From Peptoclostridium sp965368085 (GTDB lineage: Bacteria; Bacillota; Clostridia; Peptostreptococcales; Peptostreptococcaceae): a stretch of DNA of 64,000 bases. The stretch covers positions 38,749-102,748 of the forward strand of contig CBDULP010000007.1 of NCBI GenBank assembly GCA_965368085.1. The letters run 5' to 3'. Under the pieces are notes generated by a model that had not been told where the DNA came from, searched no databases, and saw only the letters and a list, made by a program, of their open reading frames with translations. This document shows, piece after piece, positions 35,750 to 44,951 of this stretch. The position numbers and the translations under genes are program-made. The first letter of the stretch is position 1. Every line of letters starts with the position of its first letter.

Positions 35750-38050
35750 ATGGTACGAAAATTTTTTCTGGTATTTTCAGTAATTACAGCCATGTCTCTG
35801 TTTTCTTTCACATCGTTTGCCGAGGAATGGATTTCCATAGAAACAAACGGAATTCCCTATCTCAACCCAGAAGGTATTTATTTTGACAATGAAGGCGGCC
35901 GATGGATCACTGGGCAGGACAAGAATAAGGGCAGTGTGTTTTTTTGGTCTGAAGACGACAACCATAAATACTACAACAGTGCATTCAGCGGAGGAAACAT
36001 AAAAGACGACATTCAGGTGCGTGACATGCTGTTTGACGAAAATGGGTCAATATGGTTTGCAACATGGGGAGACGGACTTAAAATTAAAAAGTCAGATGGA
36101 ACCTGGCTTTCATTCAATAAAAATGACGACTATGACAAGTACATAATGTCTGATGAAGTCATGCAAATACTGGACGCCGGATCAGAAGGAAAATGGATTC
36201 TGACATACGAGGGCGCATACCTTGTATCCAATGATTATGAAGTTGTATCAGGCAAAAGTCACATTCTTTCGGACCTGCATCCCTTATCCATTTTCAAGGA
36301 CAGCAGCGGATACCTGTGGATAGGGACTGAGTATGGTGTTCTTACCGACTCGAAATCGGAAAACGGATATCTCGATTATGTTCACAACCTGTATTCAGGC
36401 GATGACGTTCCTCCTGGAGACTATTCACACAGCTTTTCAAGTATCGCACAAGACAGCGATAAAAACATATGGTTTGCTTCCAGCCACTACGGCATAGATG
36501 GAATATACAAACTGAGCCCTGACGGAGAGTGGCTCAAATACACAGACTCCAACGCTTCAATTACATCAGTTTCAATAACAGGCATGGAATATGACGGCAA
36601 TGCGCTTTGGATGAGCACATACCAAGGCGACCTTATATCGGTTTCGCCAGAAGGCATACAATCCTTCAGCAGTGAAAGCCTTGGAATATCCGGGGATTCA
36701 GTTCATTCCCTGAAGTTCGATGCCAATAATAGCCTGTGGCTGATATGCGACGGCTTCATGTCCAGCATATATGAAATAACAGACATATCCAGCGGCATTC
36801 CAAACCAGTACAATGTAAACTCCACATCAACATCACTTGTATCATACAGAATACACGATATGAAAATAGACAGGAGCGGCGGCCTCTGGGTTGCTGGAGA
36901 CGACGGAGTTGCAAGAATGACTCCCGACGGCAAATGGATACAGTACAAAAATCTCGGCGAATTCCAGGCAGGCGGAATTACCGTGGACTCAAACAATATA
37001 GTCTATATACTGATGTGGAAAGGCGAAGTGAAGGCGTACGACGTCCAAAATGAAAAGTGGACAGACATGGTACAGCCTCCCGAGGATGTGTTCGCCGCAT
37101 ACGGAGCCTATACGGATTCAAGCGATGGCAAATGGTTTTTCACTGGAGATGGAGTGTTTTATCTAGACCCCGACAACAGCTCATGGGAAATCTATTCAAG
37201 CGAATCAACAGGGGGCGCCATCCCGTCAGATATAATAAACTGCGTATACGAAGACCGCAGCGGCGATATTTGGGTCGGAACAAGGAGCGGTCCTGCTGTG
37301 ATGTCAAGCGATGGGAACTGGAAGGGATTCTCTTCAGGTGATTCTGGCTTTATGGGCGGAGAAATAAACAGCTTTGTACAGTCAGACTCTGGCATACTGT
37401 ATGCTTCAGGCTCTTTCGGGGTTCAAAAATACTCCCAAGGCAGCTGGACTGACGTTGACTATAGCGATTTTCCGGGCGGGCTTACATTAAAGATGGAAAA
37501 TGGAGACATCTGGTCAGGAACAACGCTTTTGAAAAAAAACGGTAAAAAAATAGAGTATGACAACACTTCAACCGGGGGAATCATTCCAGATAGCAGCTAT
37601 TTGGGCGGAATACTCAAATCTTCAGATTTTGACCAGTATGGAAATGTCTACTTCGCATACATGTACGATGGAATAAAGACCGTAAGCGGAATTCAATGGG
37701 ACTCTTCAGAAAGTGGAGACATTCATGTGGATGACAGTCAATATTCCCTATGGAATTCACAGTCGCCCCCTGCTATAGATACAGACTACACTTGGCGCAT
37801 AGCCCTAAGCGGTGAAGCCGACAAGACCACAGTGGATGGTTCGAACATATTCGTATGCAAAAAAGGAAGTGGAGTAAAACATGATGTATTGGTGTCCCTA
37901 AAACCTTCCGACTCAAGCATAATTGAAATCACACCGCTTTTGCCATATGAATCTTCATCTGAGTATGTAATATATATTGGCGACTCTGTAAAGAATTCAA
38001 GAGGTCAAAACCTTTCAGACTCAATAAAGTTTGAATTCAAAACAAAATAA
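35750..38050 (+). CDS. Secreted beta-propeller protein with C-terminal Ig-like module
   Basis: The product is about 766 residues, with a start at ATG 35750 after AGGAG. The upstream in-frame extension to 35669 lacks a signal peptide start. The signal peptide is residues 1-24 (ending SFA). Residues about 30-660 contain many propeller blades of the two-component-regulator/ligand-sensor type (SIWFATWGDGLKI, LWIGTEYGVLTDS, GLWVAGDDGVARM, DIWVGTRSGPAVM), probably two propellers. The last about 90 residues form the shared Ig-like module (YTWRIALSGEADKT, NIFVCKKGSG). Unlike cytoplasmic-linked sensors it has no transmembrane or kinase part, so it is a stand-alone extracellular protein. Ligand unknown. 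Confidence 0.87.
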   Translation: MVRKFFLVFSVITAMSLFSFTSFAEEWISIETNGIPYLNPEGIYFDNEGGRWITGQDKNKGSVFFWSEDDNHKYYNSAFSGGNIKDDIQVRDMLFDENGSIWFATWGDGLKIKKSDGTWLSFNKNDDYDKYIMSDEVMQILDAGSEGKWILTYEGAYLVSNDYEVVSGKSHILSDLHPLSIFKDSSGYLWIGTEYGVLTDSKSENGYLDYVHNLYSGDDVPPGDYSHSFSSIAQDSDKNIWFASSHYGIDGIYKLSPDGEWLKYTDSNASITSVSITGMEYDGNALWMSTYQGDLISVSPEGIQSFSSESLGISGDSVHSLKFDANNSLWLICDGFMSSIYEITDISSGIPNQYNVNSTSTSLVSYRIHDMKIDRSGGLWVAGDDGVARMTPDGKWIQYKNLGEFQAGGITVDSNNIVYILMWKGEVKAYDVQNEKWTDMVQPPEDVFAAYGAYTDSSDGKWFFTGDGVFYLDPDNSSWEIYSSESTGGAIPSDIINCVYEDRSGDIWVGTRSGPAVMSSDGNWKGFSSGDSGFMGGEINSFVQSDSGILYASGSFGVQKYSQGSWTDVDYSDFPGGLTLKMENGDIWSGTTLLKKNGKKIEYDNTSTGGIIPDSSYLGGILKSSDFDQYGNVYFAYMYDGIKTVSGIQWDSSESGDIHVDDSQYSLWNSQSPPAIDTDYTWRIALSGEADKTTVDGSNIFVCKKGSGVKHDVLVSLKPSDSSIIEITPLLPYESSSEYVIYIGDSVKNSRGQNLSDSIKFEFKTK

Positions 38051-38115
38051 ATGCAGCAGATTTACTGGCGCTAAAACAAACGCATGCCATGTATTTGCGC
38101 TTATTCAAAAAACAA

Positions 38116-38155
38116 AAAGGAGCATGTTCGGGACTATTCCCGCACATGCTCCTTT
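38116..38155. terminator. Bidirectional terminator between convergent secreted genes
   Basis: AAAGGAGCATGT (38116-38127) and ACATGCTCCTTT (38144-38155) form a 12-bp perfect stem, with an extra inner GGG/CCC pairing. Confidence 0.9.
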
Positions 38156-38159
38156 CTCA

Positions 38160-39971
38160 TCACCTGACTGTGAAATCCATATAAAAGCCTTTTTCAATGC
38201 TTTCACCACCTGCAGACCTTATATTCTCACCTATGCATATCCTGTATCCGCCTGCATCATATCCGCCCGAAGGAGGTTTTATTCTGACCGAATCAGCTCC
38301 TGCCGACTCCACACCGGCTTCCACAAGAGCTCCCCACTCGTCAACGACATATACTTCGCCACCTAGCGCCGAGACGCTGTCCACGCCAGCGCTGAACTTG
38401 ACCGTCCAGACCTTGTTTTCAGAAACAGATTCCACAGATTCGCACCACTTCTCAAACCAGTCATCCTGATACGCCTTAGCCATGTAGCACGCTACGGCTA
38501 CATCGTAAGAATCGACAATCCCGCTGCCGTTTATATCCAATTCCGTGTCACCTGAAAGGCCCACACCGCCCCTTATGGCTTCAACGTCTTCCATTGACAC
38601 TTTCCCGTTACCATCTACATCAGCGCTTTTGGCCGCTTTTGTCCAGTTCATTGCCACCCAGCCAGCACCGCCATCTCCTATCACCTTCACGTTATACCTG
38701 AGGTAGCCGTTATGAAGCTGAGGCCCCTTTACAACGGCCATTGCCGATCCATTTGGAACATTCCCGATTTTATCCCAGTTGTCGTTTCTAAGCACAAGTC
38801 CGCTCGCCGCAGTGCAAACAATCACATCCCCATTCAAATATCCGCCAAAATCCGCGTCGTGGGATGGCTTCGGCGTTGAAAAGCTGGCGTACTTGTCCGG
38901 CAGCCCGCTTTCAGGCAGGTCGTCGGCATCCACTGGAGTTATTGCCTGTCCAAACTGTGAGTAAGCATATCCAAGCACCTTGTCCTGATATGCTTGCCTT
39001 TGGGTCCACGTTGCATGTTCGTACGGGATCATATTGGGATTGTTGCTTTGAGACCATCCGTTGTAAGCCCATATAGCAAAATACCAGTTTTCAAGGATTC
39101 CAGGGTCACCCTCACCTATTGTCGGAATGGCCGGGTATGTTTTAAATGCATAGTCCCACTTGGAAAGAAGTATTGAAGCCCCGGCCTCTATGTTGTATCT
39201 TATGTCGTATTTAAGCCTGTAAAGATCATATGAAGTATGGACCCCCGGGGTAACCTGCATTATTCCATAGCTTACCCCGTCAAAACTTACAAGCGGGCTT
39301 CCGCCGTCAAACTGCCTCATTCCGCTTTCGGTGTATGCTATGGCCTTGAGTATCACAGGCGGTATTCCCTTTTCATTTCCAACATCTTCTATCATCTTCT
39401 CAATCTCACTTCTTGAAGGATTGGAATATCCTTCTGACGACTGCATTGTCACCGGCCTGTACTCCAGTGACTCTTCAAGCGCAAATCCACTTCCTTCATA
39501 TATGTACACATCACGCCTTGTCATCGAAGGATCTGCATTGGAGTCTCCCTCCCCGTACACAGGAGCCCTTTCAACCAGATTCCCATCTTCAACGTCAAGA
39601 GTCCCCCTATATAACCCGCTTCTTTCAAATATCACTTCTGTCACGCCGTATTCAATCGAATACACCTTGTACGAAAGGCTTGACGAACTGCCCCTCTCCT
39701 TGGAGGCTACAACCATTTCGTCTTTTCCGTCCCCTGTGACATCAGATAGAAAAGCCCTGTAAAAATCCCCTTCGATTTCAAAATCCATTCCGTCTATCAC
39801 GGCCCTTCGCCCGTCCGTGAATATGCCCTCATCCACCCCGTCGCCGTCAATGTCAAAATACACATATCCCGATTCGATTTCGTCCTCTCCGGTCTCCTGC
39901 GCATATGCGGAACATGACACCGAAACCAAAAGACACACCGCAATACAAAGCATCATCTTCTTGAAATTCAT
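38160..39971 (-). CDS. Secreted lytic transglycosylase-like protein with dockerin and Ig-like module
   Basis: The product is about 603 residues; ATG 39971 follows AGAGGAGGATTGTC. The signal peptide ends SAYA (about 24). The first part has FG-GAP/VCBS-like calcium motifs (DIDGDGVDEG, DVTGDGKDEM). Residues about 190-330 form an SLT/lysozyme-like domain: catalytic Glu in YTESGMRQF, the GIMQVTPG motif, and NIEAGASILLSKW. An SH3-like segment follows (about 360-430). Then comes a type I dockerin (about 435-500) with two Ca-binding loops, DVDGNGKVSMED and DINGSGIVDSYD. The C-terminus is the shared Ig-like module (KVWTVKFSAGVDS). It probably cleaves peptidoglycan glycan strands outside the cell. No cohesin partner is visible in the window. 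Confidence 0.9.
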   Translation of the reverse strand: MNFKKMMLCIAVCLLVSVSCSAYAQETGEDEIESGYVYFDIDGDGVDEGIFTDGRRAVIDGMDFEIEGDFYRAFLSDVTGDGKDEMVVASKERGSSSSLSYKVYSIEYGVTEVIFERSGLYRGTLDVEDGNLVERAPVYGEGDSNADPSMTRRDVYIYEGSGFALEESLEYRPVTMQSSEGYSNPSRSEIEKMIEDVGNEKGIPPVILKAIAYTESGMRQFDGGSPLVSFDGVSYGIMQVTPGVHTSYDLYRLKYDIRYNIEAGASILLSKWDYAFKTYPAIPTIGEGDPGILENWYFAIWAYNGWSQSNNPNMIPYEHATWTQRQAYQDKVLGYAYSQFGQAITPVDADDLPESGLPDKYASFSTPKPSHDADFGGYLNGDVIVCTAASGLVLRNDNWDKIGNVPNGSAMAVVKGPQLHNGYLRYNVKVIGDGGAGWVAMNWTKAAKSADVDGNGKVSMEDVEAIRGGVGLSGDTELDINGSGIVDSYDVAVACYMAKAYQDDWFEKWCESVESVSENKVWTVKFSAGVDSVSALGGEVYVVDEWGALVEAGVESAGADSVRIKPPSGGYDAGGYRICIGENIRSAGGESIEKGFYMDFTVR

Positions 39972-40216
39972 GACAATCCTCCTCTTCAAATGCTTATTGT
40001 AGCCGTTTACACCTCTTATGTTTTTATTATACCAAAAATACAGTCCCTGCCATCACTGCCACTTAAAATGAAACACAATTGAAATATAACTGCATACCTG
40101 CATAATTTCATAAAAATAAAACACCCAGAATAGTTATGCACTTTGCATTCATTTGATATAATTTTATTGGGAAATTCTTATAATATTCCAAAATATAACT
40201 GAAGGGAGATTTCAAA

Positions 40217-42178
40217 ATGAGTCTAAGTACAGCAAAACTCAAAACGCTTCTGCTTTTACTGGCCGCATCCATTGGGATTTTTGCAAATGCGTCATACGCC
40301 CAGACACTAAAGCCCGAGGAAGGAGTCGACGCCGACAAGGTATGGACAGTTGAGTTCAGCAATGATGTCGATTCCAGTTCCGTAAGCGAGGACACAGTGT
40401 ACATAACAGACTGCTCAACAGGCGAAAAGTTCAGCACAAAAGCCCAGGTTGACAGCAGCATAGTGAGGATTGTTCACGACGAGCCTTTCAGCTTCGGATC
40501 TTCATACTTAATAAACGTAGATAATGTGACCGATGTAGAGGGAAACGCCTTGACTGAGGATTACACTAAGAGGTTTACGGTGGCCCCTCCGGCGCAGCCC
40601 CAGACAATAGACCTTGACGACGATGCCGTTCGCGAAAAATACGGCGCATATTCTATCGGAACAGTTCTGTACAGCTTCTCATACGACTTCGAAAAAGACG
40701 AGTACTTCACTTATGTGATAAGAGGGCTTGTCGACTCCAGCAACTCAGAGGCTGAAGAGCTCAAGGCGTATGACATACCGGAGAACACCACATTCACAAG
40801 GACGCTCGACATATACTCCCTGCACACGCCTTCAGAATCGATTATTGATGGCATAGATCTCAGATCCGACCTCATGCTTTCGGACATTCCACTTGAAAGG
40901 CAGGTCAAAATGGAATTCACCAAAGAACGTCCATACTGGATCGAAAAGATTTCATGCAGCGCTAAATTCGCAAAATCACATGCACAGATATTCGCCGTGG
41001 CCGAAGACGGAAGATACTCCCCCGAATCCAAGCTTTATAGGATTCAGAACTTTTATTTCATGCTGCACCCGGACATAGGAGTCCTTAGCGGCAGCATCCG
41101 CAAAAGCCTGGATGGTTTGACGCACATGCCACTGGAAGAGATATACTCTGAAATGGAAACAACAAACTACTACAAAGACATATACGAATACCACGGCTTC
41201 GCCTGGAGCGATGGCACAAGTTTTTTCAACAACCTTTTGAGTTCTCGATTTTCAGCGGTTGAAAAGGACGACGAGTACATATACTACAACCTTTCAAGCC
41301 CCTACGGAAATGAAAGCTACCAGGGCGGATACAGGTACAGGCTGTCTGACGGAAACATAGAAAAAATCACGCCAGACCTAAAATACATCAGCGCAATAGA
41401 CGAAGACTACATATACTACATGGACGAGCAAGTCGTAAGGGCGCAAAAGGACGGCTCAAATCCGCTTAGACTTTACTTCAATGAAGACAGCATTCTGGAT
41501 TCTTTTTTTGAAATGCACATTTGCAGCGACTATGTATACGCACATAACAGGGTATCCCCAGATGAGATATGGAGGATACAAAAGGACGGCTCAAACCCTG
41601 AAATGCTTATACAGCAGAGAGGCATGCTGGACGGGTTCGCCGCAGGTGAAAACGGAATTTTCATAGCCCTTACTGACGGGATATACCAGTTGAGCCACGA
41701 CGGGACAAGCAGGGAAAAGATAATAAGCGGAGACTACAAGATTCTCAGGCTCGAAGACGACACGCTCTACTATACAGAGGCAAACGCCTTTATAGACTAC
41801 GACGAATATGCTTTCGAGACTAGCTTTCTCGAAGGCGGGGGTGACTCCCAAGACATAATAGTTGTTGAAAACAACGAACTCAAAATAGAATACTCCGACG
41901 GTAAATACAGCATATATACAAAGATGAACCATGCGGGGTCTGCAATAAACCTTCATGTCTACATAACGGACACTCCTCTATATGACCTGTATGTACCCCA
42001 GAGAATAGAGCAGCACCAGGAAACAATATTTGAAAACAAACGAGGGGACCTAATACTTGAAGCCGACGGGTACGATCCGGGTATGCACATATACTACAGG
42101 TATGTGTCCACAATGTTCGAGGACATACCTTCATACTGGCCGGATTTCACATATGCAGGAGTGATAGGGCAGCAATAA
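40217..42178 (+). CDS. Secreted Ig-module protein with DUF5050-like C-terminal repeats
   Basis: This 653-residue protein starts after GAAGGGAGA. The signal peptide ends ASYA (about 29). The shared Ig-like module follows at once (KVWTVEFSNDVDSSSVSEDT, YLINVDNVTDVEGNALTED, about 39-122). A middle beta-rich region (about 130-290) is unassigned. Residues about 370-560 contain repeats of the type DEDYIYYMDEQVVRAQKDGS and SDYVYAHNRVSPDEIWRIQK. These resemble the DUF5050 six-bladed propeller-like units of Gram-positive surface proteins. No catalytic residues are recognised. It is divergent from the transglycosylase gene and ends in a strong terminator shared with the convergent PPC-repeat gene. Confidence 0.86.
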   Translation: MSLSTAKLKTLLLLLAASIGIFANASYAQTLKPEEGVDADKVWTVEFSNDVDSSSVSEDTVYITDCSTGEKFSTKAQVDSSIVRIVHDEPFSFGSSYLINVDNVTDVEGNALTEDYTKRFTVAPPAQPQTIDLDDDAVREKYGAYSIGTVLYSFSYDFEKDEYFTYVIRGLVDSSNSEAEELKAYDIPENTTFTRTLDIYSLHTPSESIIDGIDLRSDLMLSDIPLERQVKMEFTKERPYWIEKISCSAKFAKSHAQIFAVAEDGRYSPESKLYRIQNFYFMLHPDIGVLSGSIRKSLDGLTHMPLEEIYSEMETTNYYKDIYEYHGFAWSDGTSFFNNLLSSRFSAVEKDDEYIYYNLSSPYGNESYQGGYRYRLSDGNIEKITPDLKYISAIDEDYIYYMDEQVVRAQKDGSNPLRLYFNEDSILDSFFEMHICSDYVYAHNRVSPDEIWRIQKDGSNPEMLIQQRGMLDGFAAGENGIFIALTDGIYQLSHDGTSREKIISGDYKILRLEDDTLYYTEANAFIDYDEYAFETSFLEGGGDSQDIIVVENNELKIEYSDGKYSIYTKMNHAGSAINLHVYITDTPLYDLYVPQRIEQHQETIFENKRGDLILEADGYDPGMHIYYRYVSTMFEDIPSYWPDFTYAGVIGQQ

Positions 42179-42230
42179 AACTCATTCCGCTACTTCATAT
42201 TTGATATTCAAAGCAATTGCAAACAAACGA

Positions 42231-42270
42231 GAAAGAGACGGCTGAACTTTAAAGTTCAGCCGTCTCTTTC
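42231..42270. terminator. Perfect 20-bp palindromic bidirectional terminator
   Basis: A perfect 40-base palindrome centred at 42250/42251, with arms beginning GAAAGAGACGGCTG. It lies between convergent secreted-protein genes. Confidence 0.9.
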
Positions 42271-42341
42271 TAAAATTATATTTGAACATATGGAGCCATG
42301 CTACAAGTTTTCTGTTTGCACTTAAAACTTTAAGCTTTAAG

Positions 42342-43330
42342 CTAGTTAAAGCTGTTTGTAAGTTCGTATCCGCCGTAATATCCGGAATAGTATATCTTTA
42401 TATAGTATGTTCCTGCCTGTAGCACTTCGTTTATTCTAGCAGTAGTATCAGAATAAGCATAGCTTATATCTGATGCATCGTCTCCGTCCTCTCCATAAAG
42501 ATATAGATCAAGCTTTCCTCCATCAAGCTGTAACGCAGTCACATCAAGTGTTCCGTCCTGCGGCAGAACTATTTTGTAGAAGTCAGTATAGTCTCCTGAA
42601 TTTGCAGCTGACTTGTACCCGATGTGCCCCTGAACCGTAGTGTTGAGCCCTATCTCCTGAGCCTTGACATAGCTGTAGTGGGCAGAGTCGTTGCCCGCTT
42701 CCTGCGCCGTGAAATCATTTGTAAGTTCATATCCTCCATAGTTTCCTGAATAGTACACCTTTACATAGTATGTTCCAGCCTCAAGCCCCGCCTTGATTCT
42801 GCAAGTAGTGTCACTGTATTCATAGTCAATCTCTGATGCATCGTCCCCGTCCTCTCCGTAAAGGTAAAGATCCAGTTCTTTTCCATCAAGCTGCATAGCC
42901 ATAACATCAAGCTCTCCATCTTCCGGAATCTCTATCTTGTAAAAATCAGTATAGTCTCCTGAATTTGAATCTGAAACATAGCCTATATGCCCCTGAACAG
43001 TAGTGTTGAGGTCTATCTCCTGAGCCTTAACATAGCTGTAGTGGGCAGAATCATTCCCTGCTTCCTCCGGCGTGAAAGTATTTGTAAATTCATACTTTCC
43101 ATAATCTCCCGAATAATTCAACTTTACATAGTATATTCCAGCCTCAAGCCCCGCCTTGATTCTGCAAGTAGTATCATTATAATCATATTTAATATCTGAT
43201 GCATCGTCTCCATCTTCCCCATAAAGATACAGATCTAGCGCTCCTCCTTCAAGCTGTACAGCCTTCAAATCAAGCGTTCCATCCTCAGGCAGCACTATCT
43301 TATAAAAGTCATTGTAATCCTCTTCCGCGA
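42342..43330 (-). repeat. Three tandem about 360-bp repeats encoding PPC-like domains
   Basis: Three in-frame copies (about 42342-42710, 42711-43070, 43071-43330) share long identical blocks. Examples are catcgtctccgtcctctcc near 42478 and ctccgtaaagataaag-type variants near 42850 and 43205. The first two copies also share cttgacatagctgtagtggg. Confidence 0.8.
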
Positions 43331-43835
43331 AAGACCCCTTAACAGTTTCGTTTATGTACAGGCTCTGCGCATCAGTATATACATAATTAGGCTCTACATC
43401 TATATTCCTGTACTCAGAAACAGTTGTAAATCCCATTTTGTAGTTGTGCCCATTTGCAAGGAATATCTTGAGAGTGTAGCTCGTATCCCCTGTAAAAGCT
43501 TCAGCAGGCGTAATTCCAGCCTTGTTGCCGCCCATAAGACTTATCCTTACCGGTATAAAATCACCGTCCCGCTCTATTGCAATGGCCTCTATCTTGTCCA
43601 TAGTCACCTTTCCAGAAAATTCTACCGTCCACATCTTATCAAGCGGCACATTCTGTTTTGAGTCCAACTCCTCCCAGCTGATTGCCGCCGCTTTCAATAC
43701 AGGTTGATCCGATGTTTCTTCAATTTTAAAACCGTACTCATCAAATCCATACGTGTCAGCAAATACAGTTGCCTGCATCATTGCCACCAATATCAACAGT
43801 AAAAACAATCCCCTTTTAAAAACCTTAAAATTCAT
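42342..43835 (-). CDS. Secreted Ig-module protein with three PPC-like repeats
   Basis: This is a 497-residue exported protein (signal peptide 1-26, ending VFA; GGGGGAG before the start). The shared Ig-like module is near residues 60-145 (KMWTVEFSGKVTMDKIE). Three tandem domains of about 115-120 residues follow. Each contains DFYKI-x-(L/I)-P-(E/Q)-DG-x-L-D, then LDLYLYGEDGDDAS, a D-T-T-x-R-I segment, and AGxYYVKxxYSGxYG. These match bacterial pre-peptidase C-terminal (PPC) domains. No peptidase domain is present, so the PPC units are probably structural or binding modules here. The near-identity of repeats suggests recent duplication. Confidence 0.88.
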   Translation of the reverse strand: MNFKVFKRGLFLLLILVAMMQATVFADTYGFDEYGFKIEETSDQPVLKAAAISWEELDSKQNVPLDKMWTVEFSGKVTMDKIEAIAIERDGDFIPVRISLMGGNKAGITPAEAFTGDTSYTLKIFLANGHNYKMGFTTVSEYRNIDVEPNYVYTDAQSLYINETVKGSFAEEDYNDFYKIVLPEDGTLDLKAVQLEGGALDLYLYGEDGDDASDIKYDYNDTTCRIKAGLEAGIYYVKLNYSGDYGKYEFTNTFTPEEAGNDSAHYSYVKAQEIDLNTTVQGHIGYVSDSNSGDYTDFYKIEIPEDGELDVMAMQLDGKELDLYLYGEDGDDASEIDYEYSDTTCRIKAGLEAGTYYVKVYYSGNYGGYELTNDFTAQEAGNDSAHYSYVKAQEIGLNTTVQGHIGYKSAANSGDYTDFYKIVLPQDGTLDVTALQLDGGKLDLYLYGEDGDDASDISYAYSDTTARINEVLQAGTYYIKIYYSGYYGGYELTNSFN

Positions 43836-43913
43836 ATTACTCCCCCTTCTTAAAAATCGCAGTACAATTTCGCTTTAATTTTTACTAAATTTTTACATCT
43901 TTTCTCTTGAATA

Positions 43914-43942
43914 ATTATACTATACAAATACATCTTTGTGTA
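43914..43942 (-). promoter_or_regulatory. Candidate promoter of the PPC-repeat gene
   Basis: On the minus strand TACACA (43942-43937) and TATAAT (43919-43914) are 17 bases apart, about 80 bases upstream of the start codon. Confidence 0.5.
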
Positions 43943-44000
43943 TATGACATTGTAATAATTGACATTTTTATCGGATTTTTATATTCACAAAAACAAAAAT

Positions 44001-44022
44001 GAAGGCCTATAAACCGGCCTTC
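44001..44022 (-). terminator. Intrinsic terminator of the 44093-44761 gene
   Basis: GAAGGCC (44001-44007) and GGCCTTC (44016-44022) form the stem. In the minus direction ATTTTTGTTTTTG follows. Confidence 0.8.
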
Positions 44023-44092
44023 ACCCCTTTCCGCATAGATATCTCATTCTAATGCTACCATGACTGTAATTAATAAAATATGTGAAAATTCT

Positions 44093-44761
44093 TCAATCCG
44101 ATTCTATTAAAAAATCCCTCGACTCTACCAAATCCAGTTCACTATACGTCGAAAACGTCTTAACCGTTATCACTCCCGTATTGTCCTTGTCTTCAAGTAC
44201 AAATATAGCCTTTTCTCCTGTGGGTTTTATATTCGTCAGCATATCACCGTTGCCCTCATATATTGCATAATATTTGCCGTGTTTGTTAGAGGTTTGGACA
44301 AACCCCCTGTAAAACCCCCTTATTGAATTCGACTGTTCAATAGCAAGAGTAATTTTTCCGTTTTCATACCCCGCTTCAAAGCTCATTTTCACTGGCTTTT
44401 CCAGTTTTTCACCTTCATTTGAAACTATTTCTGAAGATGCAAAAATAGTATATTTCCGTCCTGTCTCCCAGCCTTTTTTCGGCGGTCTTATAACCAGGTC
44501 ATACGGCTTTGTGTGTTCATATACTATCCTGATTCCTTCAACCATAATTCCCTTGTCATCCACCACATACAAACTAGAATCATTTATATCTCGAAAATGC
44601 ACCGGCTTTGTAAACTGCAAAGTCCATGACTTATTCGAAAATACATTCTTTTCTTTGGGAAACTGCTCATACAAGTCGCCTGCATCCGCTCCAATCGATA
44701 TCGAAAGTCCCAAAATCAAAAACAAAAATACAGACCCAAAAGCAAAAATACTTTTTTTCAT
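44093..44761 (-). CDS. Secreted Ig-module protein (short)
   Basis: This is a 222-residue exported protein with GGAGG before the start and a signal peptide ending GADA (about 27). The shared Ig-like module fills residues about 40-130 (KSWTLQFTKPVHFRDINDS, SLYVVDDKGIM, YTIFASSEIVSNEGEKL). The C-terminal about 90 residues are a compact beta-rich domain (ITLAIEQSNSIRGFYRGFV, AIFVLEDKDNTGVITVKTFS). It is similar in layout to the other small module proteins. No enzymatic motif is visible. It is divergent from the next plus-strand gene. Confidence 0.83.
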   Translation of the reverse strand: MKKSIFAFGSVFLFLILGLSISIGADAGDLYEQFPKEKNVFSNKSWTLQFTKPVHFRDINDSSLYVVDDKGIMVEGIRIVYEHTKPYDLVIRPPKKGWETGRKYTIFASSEIVSNEGEKLEKPVKMSFEAGYENGKITLAIEQSNSIRGFYRGFVQTSNKHGKYYAIYEGNGDMLTNIKPTGEKAIFVLEDKDNTGVITVKTFSTYSELDLVESRDFLIESD

Positions 44762-44951
44762 ACCCCACCTCCAGAATACGCCTGCTTTAATCTCACCCTA
44801 CCCCTAGATTGTATTTATACCCATGTTCAATCCTAAAACTGTTTTTATAAATATATTTGCAGCAAAAGGGTAAAATCATACTATGTGGGACAATGCGCAA
44901 GCACATGATTTACATTCTTGTATTCTTCTCTATTCGAAAGGTGGAATTCAT

